Assembly (NCBI GenBank): GCA_934167365.1
Contig: CAKPKU010000010.1
Coordinates: 1 to 30,156 of the forward strand
Reading direction: 5' to 3'
DNA length: 30,156 bases
Origin: an uncultured Clostridia bacterium
GTDB lineage: Bacteria; Bacillota; Clostridia; TANB77; CAG-508
The notes below the pieces were generated by a model. It ran no database searches. It had not been told where the DNA came from and saw only the letters and a list, made by a program, of their open reading frames with translations. The translations under genes and the position numbers were made by a program. The first letter of the stretch is position 1. Every line of letters starts with the position of its first letter. Of this stretch, positions 1-7,092 are shown one piece after another.

Positions 1-2
1 AT

Positions 3-77
3 TGGGGTATCGCCAAGCGGTAAGGCATCGGACTCTGACTCCGACATTCCTGTGTTCGAATCACAGTACCCCAGCCA
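3..77 (+). tRNA. tRNA-Gln (anticodon CUG)
   Basis: The sequence folds as a complete cloverleaf. A perfect 7-bp acceptor stem pairs positions 3-9 with 67-73, the discriminator is G74, and a genome-encoded CCA follows at 75-77. The 7-nt anticodon loop reads CTCTGAC, so the anticodon is CTG, which decodes the glutamine codon CAG. The body closely resembles bacterial glutamine tRNAs (opening TGGGGTATCGCCAAGCGG). No clear terminator separates it from the SCIFF peptide gene that begins 63 nt downstream. Confidence 0.95.
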
Positions 78-140
78 TTATGCATTAAATATGCATGTCA
101 AAAAATCCTATATTTTTTTATTTTTTTAGGAGGGTTATCT

Positions 141-278
141 ATGAAACACATAAAAACAATTGCAAAAGGTTCTTTAAAGGAATCTTTACAATACGGCGGT
201 TGCGGTAAGTGTCAAGCATCTTGTCAAAGTGCTTGTAAGACCTCATGCACAGTAGCCAATCAAAAGTGCGAAAAATAG
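141..278 (+). CDS. scfA: SCIFF ranthipeptide precursor (six cysteines in forty-five residues)
   Basis: This gene encodes exactly 45 residues with six cysteines (Cys21, 24, 28, 32, 36, 43), all in the second half, which is the definition of the SCIFF family. The leader (MKHIKTIAKGSLKESLQYGG) is typical, and the core has the CGKC, CQSAC and CKTSC spacing. In the family a radical SAM/SPASM maturase installs Cys-to-carbon thioether bonds, and the product's role is unresolved; the family is nearly universal in Clostridia. The start is fixed by AGGAGGG six nt upstream, and a terminator follows at 305-334. A weak promoter (TTAAAT at 85-90, TATATT at 109-114) may lie between tRNA and gene. The maturase that normally follows is not here; the next plus-strand gene is a different radical SAM type. 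Confidence 0.93.
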   Translation: MKHIKTIAKGSLKESLQYGGCGKCQASCQSACKTSCTVANQKCEK

Positions 279-304
279 CTTTCTAAATTTTATGTTTTCA
301 TTTT

Positions 305-334
305 AACACATTGTATTTTTGCAATGTGTTTTTT
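305..334 (+). terminator. Rho-independent terminator of the SCIFF gene
   Basis: Positions 305-313 (AACACATTG) and 322-330 (CAATGTGTT) form a perfect 9-bp stem, followed by more T residues through 334. It begins 26 nt after the SCIFF stop codon. It ends the SCIFF transcript, so the peptide appears to be monocistronic or joined only to the upstream tRNA. Confidence 0.8.
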
Positions 335-363
335 CTATTTATGTTATGTGAATTTTTATATTT

Positions 364-399
364 TCAGATAAAAGCCTTTCTTTCAAAGCTTTTATCTGA
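364..399. repeat. Perfect 12-bp inverted repeat between convergent genes
   Basis: TCAGATAAAAGC (364-375) is the exact reverse complement of 388-399, with a 12-nt loop. It lies between the SCIFF gene and the convergent membrane protein gene. No T-run follows on either strand, so it is not a classical terminator, but it could still stop or stabilise the minus-strand transcript that ends at 439. Confidence 0.5.
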
Positions 400-438
400 T
401 TAACCTTAATATCATATTGCTATTTATAAATTTTATAA

Positions 439-720
439 TTAGTTACATTGATTGTAACAACAACATTTTTTTGCTTTTTTCTTTCTGTTACAAATCATAA
501 ATATAATAGTTAGTATTAATAATAAACCTAAAACTACTGCTAATACTATTACTGCTGATAAAGCTTCTAGTACTGCTCCGACAATAGATGCTCCTATTAT
601 TAGTCCAATTACCACTGCGAAAGCTGTTACTAGTATTGTTGCCACAATTGCTAAGCATTTATTTTTGAAACAGCATTTTTCTTCTTTATTATAACAATAA
701 ATTGTTTCTTGTGGTTCCAT
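439..720 (-). CDS. Small cysteine-rich two-helix membrane protein, function unknown
   Basis: I do not recognise a characterised family. The 93-residue product has a Cys-rich N-terminal segment (CYNKEEKCCFKNKC), two hydrophobic helices (about residues 25-46 and 52-76) and a basic, Cys-rich tail (CNRKKKAKKCCCYNQC). I chose ATG at 720 because GGAGGTGA lies about six nt upstream; the longer reading starts at a GTG that is part of this ribosome binding site. Nine cysteines confined to the two polar ends on the same predicted membrane side suggest metal binding, an Fe-S centre or disulphides, but this is inference. It converges on the SCIFF gene and is transcribed separately. Confidence 0.7.
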   Translation of the reverse strand: MEPQETIYCYNKEEKCCFKNKCLAIVATILVTAFAVVIGLIIGASIVGAVLEALSAVIVLAVVLGLLLILTIIFMICNRKKKAKKCCCYNQCN

Positions 721-788
721 ACAAGTCACCTCCCATATAGTATTTTGATTAATACTATACTATATATTATGTTAATTTTTCATTTTTG

Positions 789-817
789 TTGCTTTTTTTT
801 ACATTTTTTGCTATATT
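789..817 (+). promoter_or_regulatory. Promoter giving a probably leaderless radical SAM mRNA
   Basis: TTGCTT (789-794) and TATATT (812-817) are 17 bp apart. The expected transcription start, six to seven nt after the -10 box, falls at about 824, directly on the ATG at 825. No Shine-Dalgarno sequence precedes that ATG, which fits a leaderless transcript. Confidence 0.5.
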
Positions 818-824
818 TATTTTT

Positions 825-1739
825 ATGGAAAATTTAAAAAGATATAATCGTTTAACTGAATATTTAAAAAGTAAATTTGGAGAGCGTACTTTAAAAATAT
901 GTATAGATGGTGGTTTTACTTGTCCAAATAGAGATGGAACTGTAAGTATAGGAGGTTGCATTTTTTGCAGTGAACATGGATCTGGTGAACATTTAAATTC
1001 ATTAAAAAGCATTAAATCTCAAGTAGAATCATATTTTTCAAGTTATAAATGTAAAAGAGCAAATAAATTTATAGCATATTTCCAAAATTTTACAAATACG
1101 TATGATACTATTGATAATTTAAAGAAAAAGTATAATTCAGCACTAATAGATGATAGAATTGTAGCTTTAGCTATCGCCACACGCCCTGATTGTATAAATG
1201 AAGAAATTGTTAAATTATTAAAATCATTTAGTGAAAAATATTATGTTTGGGTTGAATTAGGACTTCAAACTTCAAATGATAAAACTGGTTTATTAATAAA
1301 TAGAGGCTATAATAGTCAACAATTTTCGAAGGCAGTAGCTATTTTAAATAAATACAATATAGATGTTGTAACTCATATAATGGTTGGATTACCTGGTGAA
1401 ACAAATATTGATTTAGAAAATACTGTTAAATTTATAAATAATCATAATATTCAAGGGCTAAAAATTCACTCAACATATGTTATAAAAAATACTAAACTAG
1501 CTGATATGTATTATAGTGGAAATTATAAGCCTTTAGAGCTTGATGATTATTTAAATAGTGTTGTATTTATATTAACACATATTTCGCCAAATATTGTAAT
1601 TCATAGAATAAGTGGTGATGCTCCAAAAGGTTTGTTAATTGCACCTGAGTGGAATGCGCATAAGAAATTGGTATTGAATGGTGTTGATAGAATTTTGAGT
1701 GAAAAGAATTTATATCAAGGAAAAGAATATGAAGTTTAA
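825..1739 (+). CDS. Radical SAM protein, YhcC/TIGR01212 type
   Basis: This 304-residue protein has the YhcC-type radical SAM signature. Cys33, Cys45 and Cys48 (TCPNRDGTV...GGCIFC) have the unusually long Cx11CxxC spacing of that family and should bind the [4Fe-4S] cluster that cleaves S-adenosylmethionine. The conserved segments WVELGLQT and HIMVGLPGET follow. There is no Cys-rich C-terminal region, so it lacks the SPASM auxiliary clusters of peptide maturases and is unlikely to modify the nearby SCIFF peptide. The family's substrate is not established; its C-terminal part resembles Elp3-like enzymes, hinting at RNA modification. I chose ATG at 825 over a TTG at 786 because homologues begin at this point and the TTG codons belong to the promoter. 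The stop codon sits inside the terminator stem. Confidence 0.85.
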   Translation: MENLKRYNRLTEYLKSKFGERTLKICIDGGFTCPNRDGTVSIGGCIFCSEHGSGEHLNSLKSIKSQVESYFSSYKCKRANKFIAYFQNFTNTYDTIDNLKKKYNSALIDDRIVALAIATRPDCINEEIVKLLKSFSEKYYVWVELGLQTSNDKTGLLINRGYNSQQFSKAVAILNKYNIDVVTHIMVGLPGETNIDLENTVKFINNHNIQGLKIHSTYVIKNTKLADMYYSGNYKPLELDDYLNSVVFILTHISPNIVIHRISGDAPKGLLIAPEWNAHKKLVLNGVDRILSEKNLYQGKEYEV

Positions 1740-1760
1740 AGTTAAATTTCATATTCTTTT
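1721..1760. terminator. Bidirectional terminator hairpin
   Basis: AAAAGAATATGAA (1721-1733) pairs perfectly over 13 bp with 1748-1760, giving an A-flanked stem that ends in TTTT on both strands. It overlaps the last codons of the radical SAM gene and lies 43 nt beyond the convergent ASCH-Nudix stop, so one element can serve both genes. Confidence 0.75.
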
Positions 1761-1802
1761 ATATAATTATTTTATAGTATTTTTTGATTTTATATTGATA
1801 TA

Positions 1803-2708
1803 TTAGTTATTTTTAATAATACCATCTTTTTTCATCTTTTCTATTATTTTAGTATAAACTCTATCTCGTACCCATAAATCGGATGTTTCTTTTAATATAT
1901 CATTAATAGAAACCCATTTAACTCCACTATTTTCATCTTCTTTAATATGTATTTCCTCATTTTCATCTGCTTCTAATAAATATGTTACATTAAGGTGAAC
2001 ATGTGAACCCACATATTTACCTCTTTTTTCATGTCCATTTACATTAATTATTTCTAGTGAATATATATCATTAGAAATTGGAACCACACTTTTTATTCCA
2101 GTTTCTTCTTTTGCTTCTTTCATTGCAACATATAAAAGGTCACTATCTCCATCACTGTGTCCTCCTACCCATGCCCATGATTTATATATTTTGTGATATA
2201 TCATTAATATTTTTGTTCTTTCTTTATTAAGTACAAATGCAGAGCTTGTGAAATGTCCATATTCGTTTTTTCTAGTTAATGTATCATTGAAGTCTCTAAT
2301 GTAATCTAACATTATTTTTCTTTCAACTTGTTCTTGTTCATTATAAGGAATGAATTTTTCAATGTTTTCTTTTAAATTATCTACATTAATTTTTATTTTA
2401 ATTCCTAAAATGCCATATTGTTGCTCTTTTTCTGGTGAATATATTTTATACATTGCTTTTGTTTTTTGTATTATTTCTTCTTCATCAGAATATAATTTTC
2501 TGAATAAATTTTCAAATTTATTCTCTCTATATAAATCAATAACATCAACTAGTAACTTTTCTTGTAAATCTGGTAATTTTGAAAATTCTATTTTATCTCC
2601 TATTTTTATTTGTTGCCTTTTTTCATCATATAATCTAAATTCTATTGTTTTTGTTCCATTTTTTATTCTTTCAAATGGACTTTCATTTAATTTCATTTTG
2701 TGTAACAT
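1803..2708 (-). CDS. ASCH domain-Nudix hydrolase fusion
   Basis: The 301-residue protein has an N-terminal ASCH domain (about 1-105; opening MKLNESPFERIKNGTKTIEF, a PUA-like RNA-binding fold) joined to a Nudix hydrolase domain (about 130-300). The Nudix box spans residues 183-205 and ends KEAKEETGI. It departs from the consensus at two places: the first Glu is Ser189 and the Arg is Lys197. The catalytic EE pair (201-202) remains, so hydrolysis of a nucleoside-diphosphate-type substrate is plausible but altered. The fusion suggests clean-up of a modified nucleotide recognised by the ASCH part, which is inference. GGGAGA seven to eight nt upstream supports the ATG at 2708. It is a single gene convergent with the radical SAM gene. 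Confidence 0.85.
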   Translation of the reverse strand: MLHKMKLNESPFERIKNGTKTIEFRLYDEKRQQIKIGDKIEFSKLPDLQEKLLVDVIDLYRENKFENLFRKLYSDEEEIIQKTKAMYKIYSPEKEQQYGILGIKIKINVDNLKENIEKFIPYNEQEQVERKIMLDYIRDFNDTLTRKNEYGHFTSSAFVLNKERTKILMIYHKIYKSWAWVGGHSDGDSDLLYVAMKEAKEETGIKSVVPISNDIYSLEIINVNGHEKRGKYVGSHVHLNVTYLLEADENEEIHIKEDENSGVKWVSINDILKETSDLWVRDRVYTKIIEKMKKDGIIKNN

Positions 2709-2781
2709 GTGTATTCTCCCTTCATAATTTTACTTTTATAAAAAGTGTATTTTTAATGTTTTTAACTTTTTTTATAATTTT

Positions 2782-3751
2782 TTAATCATTATTCAAAAAA
2801 TTCATTACTAAATCAATAATTACTTCTTTTTCTTTAGGGTTTGACTCTGCAATTAATAACGTTAATGCTGCTAATGTGTTATTATCAATTACTTGTTTAC
2901 CATTTTTATATAATATATCATAATAATTTAAAAAATATATAAATAATGTTGCTGCAATTCTTTTATTTCCATCTACAAACACATGATTTTTCACAACTAA
3001 ATACAAAAAATTTGCTCCTTTTTCTTCTACGCTTTTATAAATATCTTCTCCGTGCAAAACTTTGATAAATATTTCCAATAATTGACTCTAATCCATTATC
3101 TCTTTCGACTGCAAATATTGAACTTTCTTCATTAAATCTTAATTTATTAATTATATTTAAACATTCTTTATATTCTACTTTTCTATTATCTACATTTCCA
3201 TTTATTTTCTTTAAAGTTCTGTGATCATAGTCATCTAATAAATCTAATGCCTTTGAATATTCACCAATTACTTTTAAAATTTCTTTAGCATCTCCAGCTT
3301 CTAATCTTTCATCCATACGGTTAGCTATGTCAATTAACTTTACAGTTTTTTCTAGGTAATCCAGTCTTTTCTGATTTATAGCATATCCTTTTAACATATA
3401 ATCTTTTAAAATTTTATTTGCCCATTTTCTGAATGCAATACCTTGTGCTGATTTTACACGATATCCAATAGAAATAATCATATCAAGGTTATAGTAATCT
3501 ACCATATGCGTTTGTGTCTTTCCCTCCATAAATCCATGTTGAGTGGTTGTTGCAAATTTTGCAACAACCTGTTCATCTTTTAATTCTTCAGATAATGCAT
3601 TTTTTATATGTCTTGATATAACTGATTTATCTCTTGCAAATAATTCAGACATTTGTTCTAAATTAAGCCATACTGTTTCATCTTTCACATTTACTTCTAA
3701 TTTTACTCCTTGGTTTTCAAATAGAATAATTTCATTTTTTTTATTGTCCAT
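2782..3751 (-). pseudogene. RhuM-Fic/Doc fusion gene broken by a one-base insertion
   Basis: Two reading frames are halves of one RhuM family gene. The 5' frame (3751 to 3035) carries the RhuM/virulence-protein domain (FARDKSVISRHIKNAL and an ATTTQHG motif). The 3' frame (to 2782) carries a Fic/Doc domain with HVFVDGNKR. The HxFxDGN core that would position AMP or phosphate for transfer is intact, with the Doc-like Lys in place of the second Gly. In the minus strand TTTGCACGGAGAAG replaces TTTGACGGAGAAG; removing one base (plus-strand G3054) restores QSFDGEDIYKS, the expected family sequence. AAAGGA supports the ATG at 3751. RhuM-Fic genes occur on mobile and genomic-island DNA and are suspected toxin-like modifiers. 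The lesion could be genuine decay, a phase-variable state or a sequencing error. Confidence 0.85.
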
Positions 3752-4059
3752 AAGAACACATCCTTTTTATTAAATTTAGCTCTTATAACATTAATCGCTG
3801 CATATAAACTTCTCCTTTTCTTCATATTTGAACTATGGGGTTAATTATATAACAAGAACAAATATTTGTATATATTATTTCCAAATTTTCTAAATAATTT
3901 TATATCTTTCTTGAAATTCTATATTAAAATTTGTTTTTTAACCATTTTTCTACAAAAAAAGAATCACCTTAAAATACAGTGATTCATTTTTTGAAATTTA
4001 TTTTAAACTATCAGTCCATTTCTTTATATCAATAACCAATTTTTTCTTTTATTCAGTAC
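3752..4059. other. Non-coding spacer upstream of the RhuM-Fic gene
   Basis: This 308-bp AT-rich spacer holds the ribosome binding site of the RhuM-Fic gene at its left end and the terminator at 3954-3992. I see no open frame with a ribosome binding site and no repeat. AT content is too high to single out one promoter with confidence. Confidence 0.5.
3954..3992. terminator. Bidirectional terminator
   Basis: GAATCAC (3961-3967) pairs with GTGATTC (3979-3985) across an 11-nt loop. There are seven A residues on its left and six T residues on its right, so it works on either strand. On the minus strand it follows the flavin reductase remnant. Confidence 0.75.
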
Positions 4060-4323
4060 TTAATCTTTTAATTTTAATCCATCTTCAAAAGCATTTCCAA
4101 CTACTTCACCTAATACTCGGTATGTGTTGCTTACCATATCAAATGTAATTATTTCCATTTTATCAACATCAATATTTCCATTTTCATCTAAATACTCTTC
4201 ATCAATTGAACAATTTACAATTGTTCCTATTAACTCTCCATTTTCAAAAGAATCCACTTTACATTCTAATGTTAATGGATATTCTTCAATAATTGGTGCA
4301 TCTACAAAATTTGATTTTGTTTT
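4060..4323 (-). pseudogene. Flavin reductase-like gene, internal deletion leaving the C-terminal part
   Basis: The open frame reads (K)TKSNFVDAPIIEEYPLTLEC and ends VGNAFEDGLKLKD, which matches the C-terminal third of clostridial flavin reductase-like FMN-binding proteins (usually about 190 residues). The frame is closed by a TAG at 4324-4326, and the FMN-binding N-terminal region is missing. Upstream there is still a promoter (4375-4403), an AGGGA ribosome binding site and an ATG at 4339 starting MRKDLENK in another frame. The simplest reading is a deletion of about 100 codons that kept both ends of the gene. The short GTG-initiated frame at 4257 is unlikely to be a real start. The family assignment rests on sequence memory of the conserved tail and is fairly but not fully sure. 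Confidence 0.65.
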
Positions 4324-4374
4324 CTAAATCTTTTCTCATAATTATTCATCCCTATCTTAATTATTCTTTTGTAT

Positions 4375-4403
4375 TATATACTTTGGTAGTCGCTATCGGT
4401 CAA
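4375..4403 (-). promoter_or_regulatory. Promoter of the flavin reductase remnant
   Basis: On the minus strand TTGACC (4403-4398) and TATATA (4380-4375) are 17 bp apart. An overlapping TATAAT has 19-bp spacing. The transcript would begin about 30 nt before the residual start codon at 4339, so the decayed gene may still be transcribed. Confidence 0.65.
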
Positions 4404-4442
4404 TACCTTTTTATTATTTTTAATAATTTTATTAACTTCAAT

Positions 4443-5081
4443 TCATCGCTCTATAAAAAATTTATTAACCGCACTTATATATATAATTAAATATGATATA
4501 GATATAAAAAATCCACCTAAAACATCACTTGTATAATGTACACCTAGATAAATTCTGCTTATTCCAATAAAGCATATTAGTATGCTTAATAATATAATAG
4601 ATATCCATTTTAAATATTTATTTTTTACATATTTATAAATTAAATATATCAAATATCCATAAAAAGCCATACTTACCATAGAGTGTCCTGATGGGAAACT
4701 GTATCCTGATTCTTCTACTATTCTAAACTCTGTTGGGCGTGGTCTTTGTACTATTATTTTTAATAATTGATTTAATACTGTAATTATTGCCAAATTTGAA
4801 ATTATTGATACACCTATTTTCTTATTTTTTATAAAAATAAACAGCATAAAAGTCAATCCAATCAAGATTATTGCTCCTCCAAAATTAGTAATAAATTTTG
4901 CTATTGGTGTTGTAAAATCTGATATTAAGAATGTTGATACTAATTTATATCCAACTATATCTCCATTCATTATCTCTTTATTAAATACATCTTCTGCTAA
5001 TGAAAAAAATCCTATTAAACAAATAAATAATACAATCCATTTTAAATTTTTAACAATAAATTCTTTTAACTTTTCTTTCAT
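4443..5081 (-). CDS. PAP2-family membrane phosphatase
   Basis: The 212-residue protein carries all three parts of the PAP2 phosphatase active site. These are K108-x6-R115-P116, the PSGH motif at 130-133, and SR (175-176) with His182 and Asp186 in SRIYLGVHYTSD. His133 and His182 are the expected acid/base and nucleophile. About five to six hydrophobic helices place it in the cytoplasmic membrane with the active site facing outward. Relatives dephosphorylate undecaprenyl pyrophosphate, phosphatidylglycerol phosphate or other lipid phosphates; the sequence does not decide between them. AGAGGT supports the ATG at 5081. It seems to be transcribed alone, with a TATAAT-like element in the upstream spacer at about 5188 but no good -35 box. 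Confidence 0.9.
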   Translation of the reverse strand: MKEKLKEFIVKNLKWIVLFICLIGFFSLAEDVFNKEIMNGDIVGYKLVSTFLISDFTTPIAKFITNFGGAIILIGLTFMLFIFIKNKKIGVSIISNLAIITVLNQLLKIIVQRPRPTEFRIVEESGYSFPSGHSMVSMAFYGYLIYLIYKYVKNKYLKWISIILLSILICFIGISRIYLGVHYTSDVLGGFFISISYLIIYISAVNKFFIER

Positions 5082-5380
5082 CTTTTACCTCTTCTATTAT
5101 TTTGATTCTTTATATTATTTGCACTCTTCTTAAAGTAGCTCTTATTCTTTCAAGTAGCTTTTCAACTTCTCAAATACCCATTGATTATACCTTACTTTCA
5201 AAAACTTTTCTACTTTTATGCTTTCTTTTTATGCCTTTCATTTTTTAGATTATACATTTATATTTGAAACTTTCCTAAATTTATTTTATAATACTTTTAA
5301 AGAAAAAAACAAATCTTTTTAGATTTGCCTTCGATTGTTTTAATAACATTGTATATCATCTCCTATACAAATTATCGTTC
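5082..5380. other. Spacer between PAP2 phosphatase and acetyltransferase genes
   Basis: This 299-bp spacer carries the ribosome binding site of the PAP2 gene and the acetyltransferase terminator at 5303-5327. A minus-strand stretch around 5100-5160 would encode EVEKLLERIRATLRR, but a stop codon directly precedes it and it has no start, so I do not call it. Nothing else is recognisable. Confidence 0.45.
5303..5327 (-). terminator. Terminator of the acetyltransferase gene
   Basis: On the minus strand CAAATCT-AAAA-AGATTTG (5327 to 5310) is a 7-bp stem with a 4-nt loop, followed directly by TTTTTTT. It lies 53 nt past the acetyltransferase stop codon. Confidence 0.85.
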
Positions 5381-5938
5381 TTATTTTATTTCTTTTATAA
5401 CCTTACATGGATTTCCAACTGCTACGCTATTTGAAGGAATATCTTTATTTACAACACTTCCCGCACCTATTACAACATTATCACCAATAGTTACTCCTGG
5501 AAGCACAATTACATTTCCACCTATCCATACATTATTTCCTACTTTGATTGGCTTTGCATATTCTAATCCTTTATTTCTGGTTTTATAATCTAAAGGATGT
5601 CCTGCTGTATAAAAACCACAATTAGGTGCTATAAATACATTATCGCCAAACTCTACTTTTGCACCATCTAAGATTATACAATTGTGATTCATATAAAAAT
5701 TTTCTCCAACAAAAATATTATAACCATAATCACACCAAAAATTTTGTTCAACTATTATTTGCTCTCCTGTTTTTGCAAATAATTTTTTTATTATTTTATT
5801 CTTACCTTCAGAATCTGATGGCTTTAGATTATTATATTCAAAACAAATATCTTTAGCTTTATATCTATCTTCTATTAGCTCTTTATCATAGTTAGCATCA
5901 TATAATTCTCCTGCTAACATTTTATCTTTTTCTGACAT
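5381..5938 (-). CDS. maa: Maltose/galactoside-type O-acetyltransferase
   Basis: The 185-residue protein has the maltose acetyltransferase N-terminal helix (MSEKDKMLAGELYDANYDKE) followed by a left-handed beta helix of hexapeptide repeats (VGENFYMNHN, IGDNVVIGAGS). The catalytic histidine is His114 in YTAGHPLD, matching His115 of LacA. It moves an acetyl group from acetyl-CoA to a sugar hydroxyl in the cytoplasm, usually for detoxification of surplus sugars. Length and motifs are normal for the family. GGAGGAAC seven nt upstream fixes the ATG at 5938. It is a single gene closed by its own terminator. The exact sugar cannot be read from the sequence. Confidence 0.9.
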   Translation of the reverse strand: MSEKDKMLAGELYDANYDKELIEDRYKAKDICFEYNNLKPSDSEGKNKIIKKLFAKTGEQIIVEQNFWCDYGYNIFVGENFYMNHNCIILDGAKVEFGDNVFIAPNCGFYTAGHPLDYKTRNKGLEYAKPIKVGNNVWIGGNVIVLPGVTIGDNVVIGAGSVVNKDIPSNSVAVGNPCKVIKEIK

Positions 5939-5990
5939 AATGTTCCTCCAATCATAAAAAATTATTATCTAATTTTTATTATACTAACAT

Positions 5991-6023
5991 AAAAGCAGAT
6001 AATTATCAACTAACTATCTGCTT
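5991..6023 (-). terminator. Terminator after the GNAT gene pair
   Basis: AAGCAGATA (5993-6001) pairs with TATCTGCTT (6015-6023). On the minus strand the stem is followed by TTTT. It lies 31 nt beyond the stop of the acetyltransferase that ends at 6054. Confidence 0.75.
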
Positions 6024-6053
6024 AAAAAATTGTAATTTGCCTCTAGCAATCAA

Positions 6054-6533
6054 TTAATATTTTTTTGTTAAAATATATTCCTTATCTTCATTTTGAATTT
6101 TCTTTCCATCTAGATAATCAAATCCAAATTTACGGTAAAATTCACAAGCGTAAACAGAAGAAGGTATTACTAGCTCCTTACACCCAACATTTACTGCAAT
6201 TTTTTCTATATTTTCAATTAATTCTTTTCCTATTCCTTGTCGATGATTTTTTATTTTTACAAATACTGTTAATACAATGTACTTTTTTCCTGTTTTATCA
6301 CCTTTATATCGATCAATACTTGCTGTACCAACAACCTTCTCATTTTTTAATGCTACTAAGCATGTAGTTCTTTGTGGAAAATTTTTCTTTATTTCATCTT
6401 CCGTAAAATACTTTGAAATTCTATCTATTATATCTTTTCCATGCTCTTTAATATTAATTTTATACATATTATCTAGTATTATTTCCGACAAATCTTTTGC
6501 ATATTCATTCTTATATTCTACTATTTCAATCAC
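6054..6533 (-). CDS. GNAT family N-acetyltransferase
   Basis: The 159-residue protein is a single GNAT domain. The acetyl-CoA pyrophosphate-binding segment is NHRQGIGKELIE (about 97-108), in the pattern Q-x-x-G-x-G, and the C-terminal FYRKFGFDYLDGK matches the typical substrate-side strand. It transfers an acetyl group from acetyl-CoA to an amine; the acceptor is unknown. The start is a GTG at 6533, with an AAGG element about eleven nt away, so initiation is probably weak. It lies 54 nt downstream of another GNAT gene and shares its terminator, so the two are probably co-transcribed. Confidence 0.85.
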   Translation of the reverse strand: MIEIVEYKNEYAKDLSEIILDNMYKINIKEHGKDIIDRISKYFTEDEIKKNFPQRTTCLVALKNEKVVGTASIDRYKGDKTGKKYIVLTVFVKIKNHRQGIGKELIENIEKIAVNVGCKELVIPSSVYACEFYRKFGFDYLDGKKIQNEDKEYILTKKY

Positions 6534-6587
6534 TTATTTTTCAACCTTTCTTTATATAATTAGAAATCTAACCTCAACAACAACTTA

Positions 6588-7037
6588 TTATTTATTTTCC
6601 AAGTTCATATATAAAATTGGATAATGATTACCTTGTTCATCTAGATCTGCTCTTTTATATACTTTAAAACCTAAATGTTCATAAAATGCTTTTGCATTTG
6701 GATTTTGTTCGTTAACTACTAATTCATTAACATTATAGTTTTCTATTCCGTAAGTTAATAATTGTTTTCCTAAGCCCTTTCCTCTCTCATTATTTTTAAT
6801 AAACAACATTTCAAGTTTTGTACCTTCTATCCCCATAAATGCAATAGGTATATCTTTTTCATTTTTTATAATTACTAAATGAGATACTTCTTTTAATGCT
6901 TGTGGCACATATTCTTTTATTTTATTTATTTCTTCATTTGATAAAAATAAGTGTGTTGCTTTTACAGAATCTTCCCAAACTTCTAATAATTCATTTATCA
7001 GCGTTGTTGTTCTATTATCTATTTCAATTATTGTCAT
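6588..7037 (-). CDS. GNAT family N-acetyltransferase, YjaB-like
   Basis: The 149-residue protein begins MTIIEIDNRTTTLINELLEV and continues WEDSVKATHLFLSNEEI, a pattern of YjaB-like acetyltransferases. The acetyl-CoA loop is ERGKGLGKQLL, and NPNAKAFYEHLGF is the usual C-terminal motif. It should acetylate a small molecule or protein amine; no substrate can be assigned. GGAGAAT supports the ATG at 7037. It lies between a DUF1287 gene upstream (56-nt gap) and a second GNAT gene downstream (54-nt gap), all on the minus strand, so they may form a short operon. Confidence 0.88.
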   Translation of the reverse strand: MTIIEIDNRTTTLINELLEVWEDSVKATHLFLSNEEINKIKEYVPQALKEVSHLVIIKNEKDIPIAFMGIEGTKLEMLFIKNNERGKGLGKQLLTYGIENYNVNELVVNEQNPNAKAFYEHLGFKVYKRADLDEQGNHYPILYMNLENK

Positions 7038-7092
7038 ATTGTATTCTCCATTACATATTTTTTCTTCTCATATTAAAGACATATTATATATA

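Noticed and set aside
364..399. Perfect inverted repeat as a second SCIFF terminator
   Set aside because: No T-run follows on either strand; kept only as an inverted repeat.
721..729. GTG at 729 as start of the Cys-rich membrane protein
   Set aside because: The GTG is part of the GGAGGTGA ribosome binding site of the ATG at 720.
825..1739. Radical SAM gene as the SCIFF maturase
   Set aside because: It has the YhcC-type Cx11CxxC signature and no C-terminal SPASM cysteines, so it belongs to a different family; the gene is also separated by a terminator and a convergent gene.
5100..5160. Small minus-strand peptide EVEKLLERIRATLRR
   Set aside because: A stop codon directly precedes it and it has no start codon or ribosome binding site; likely chance.
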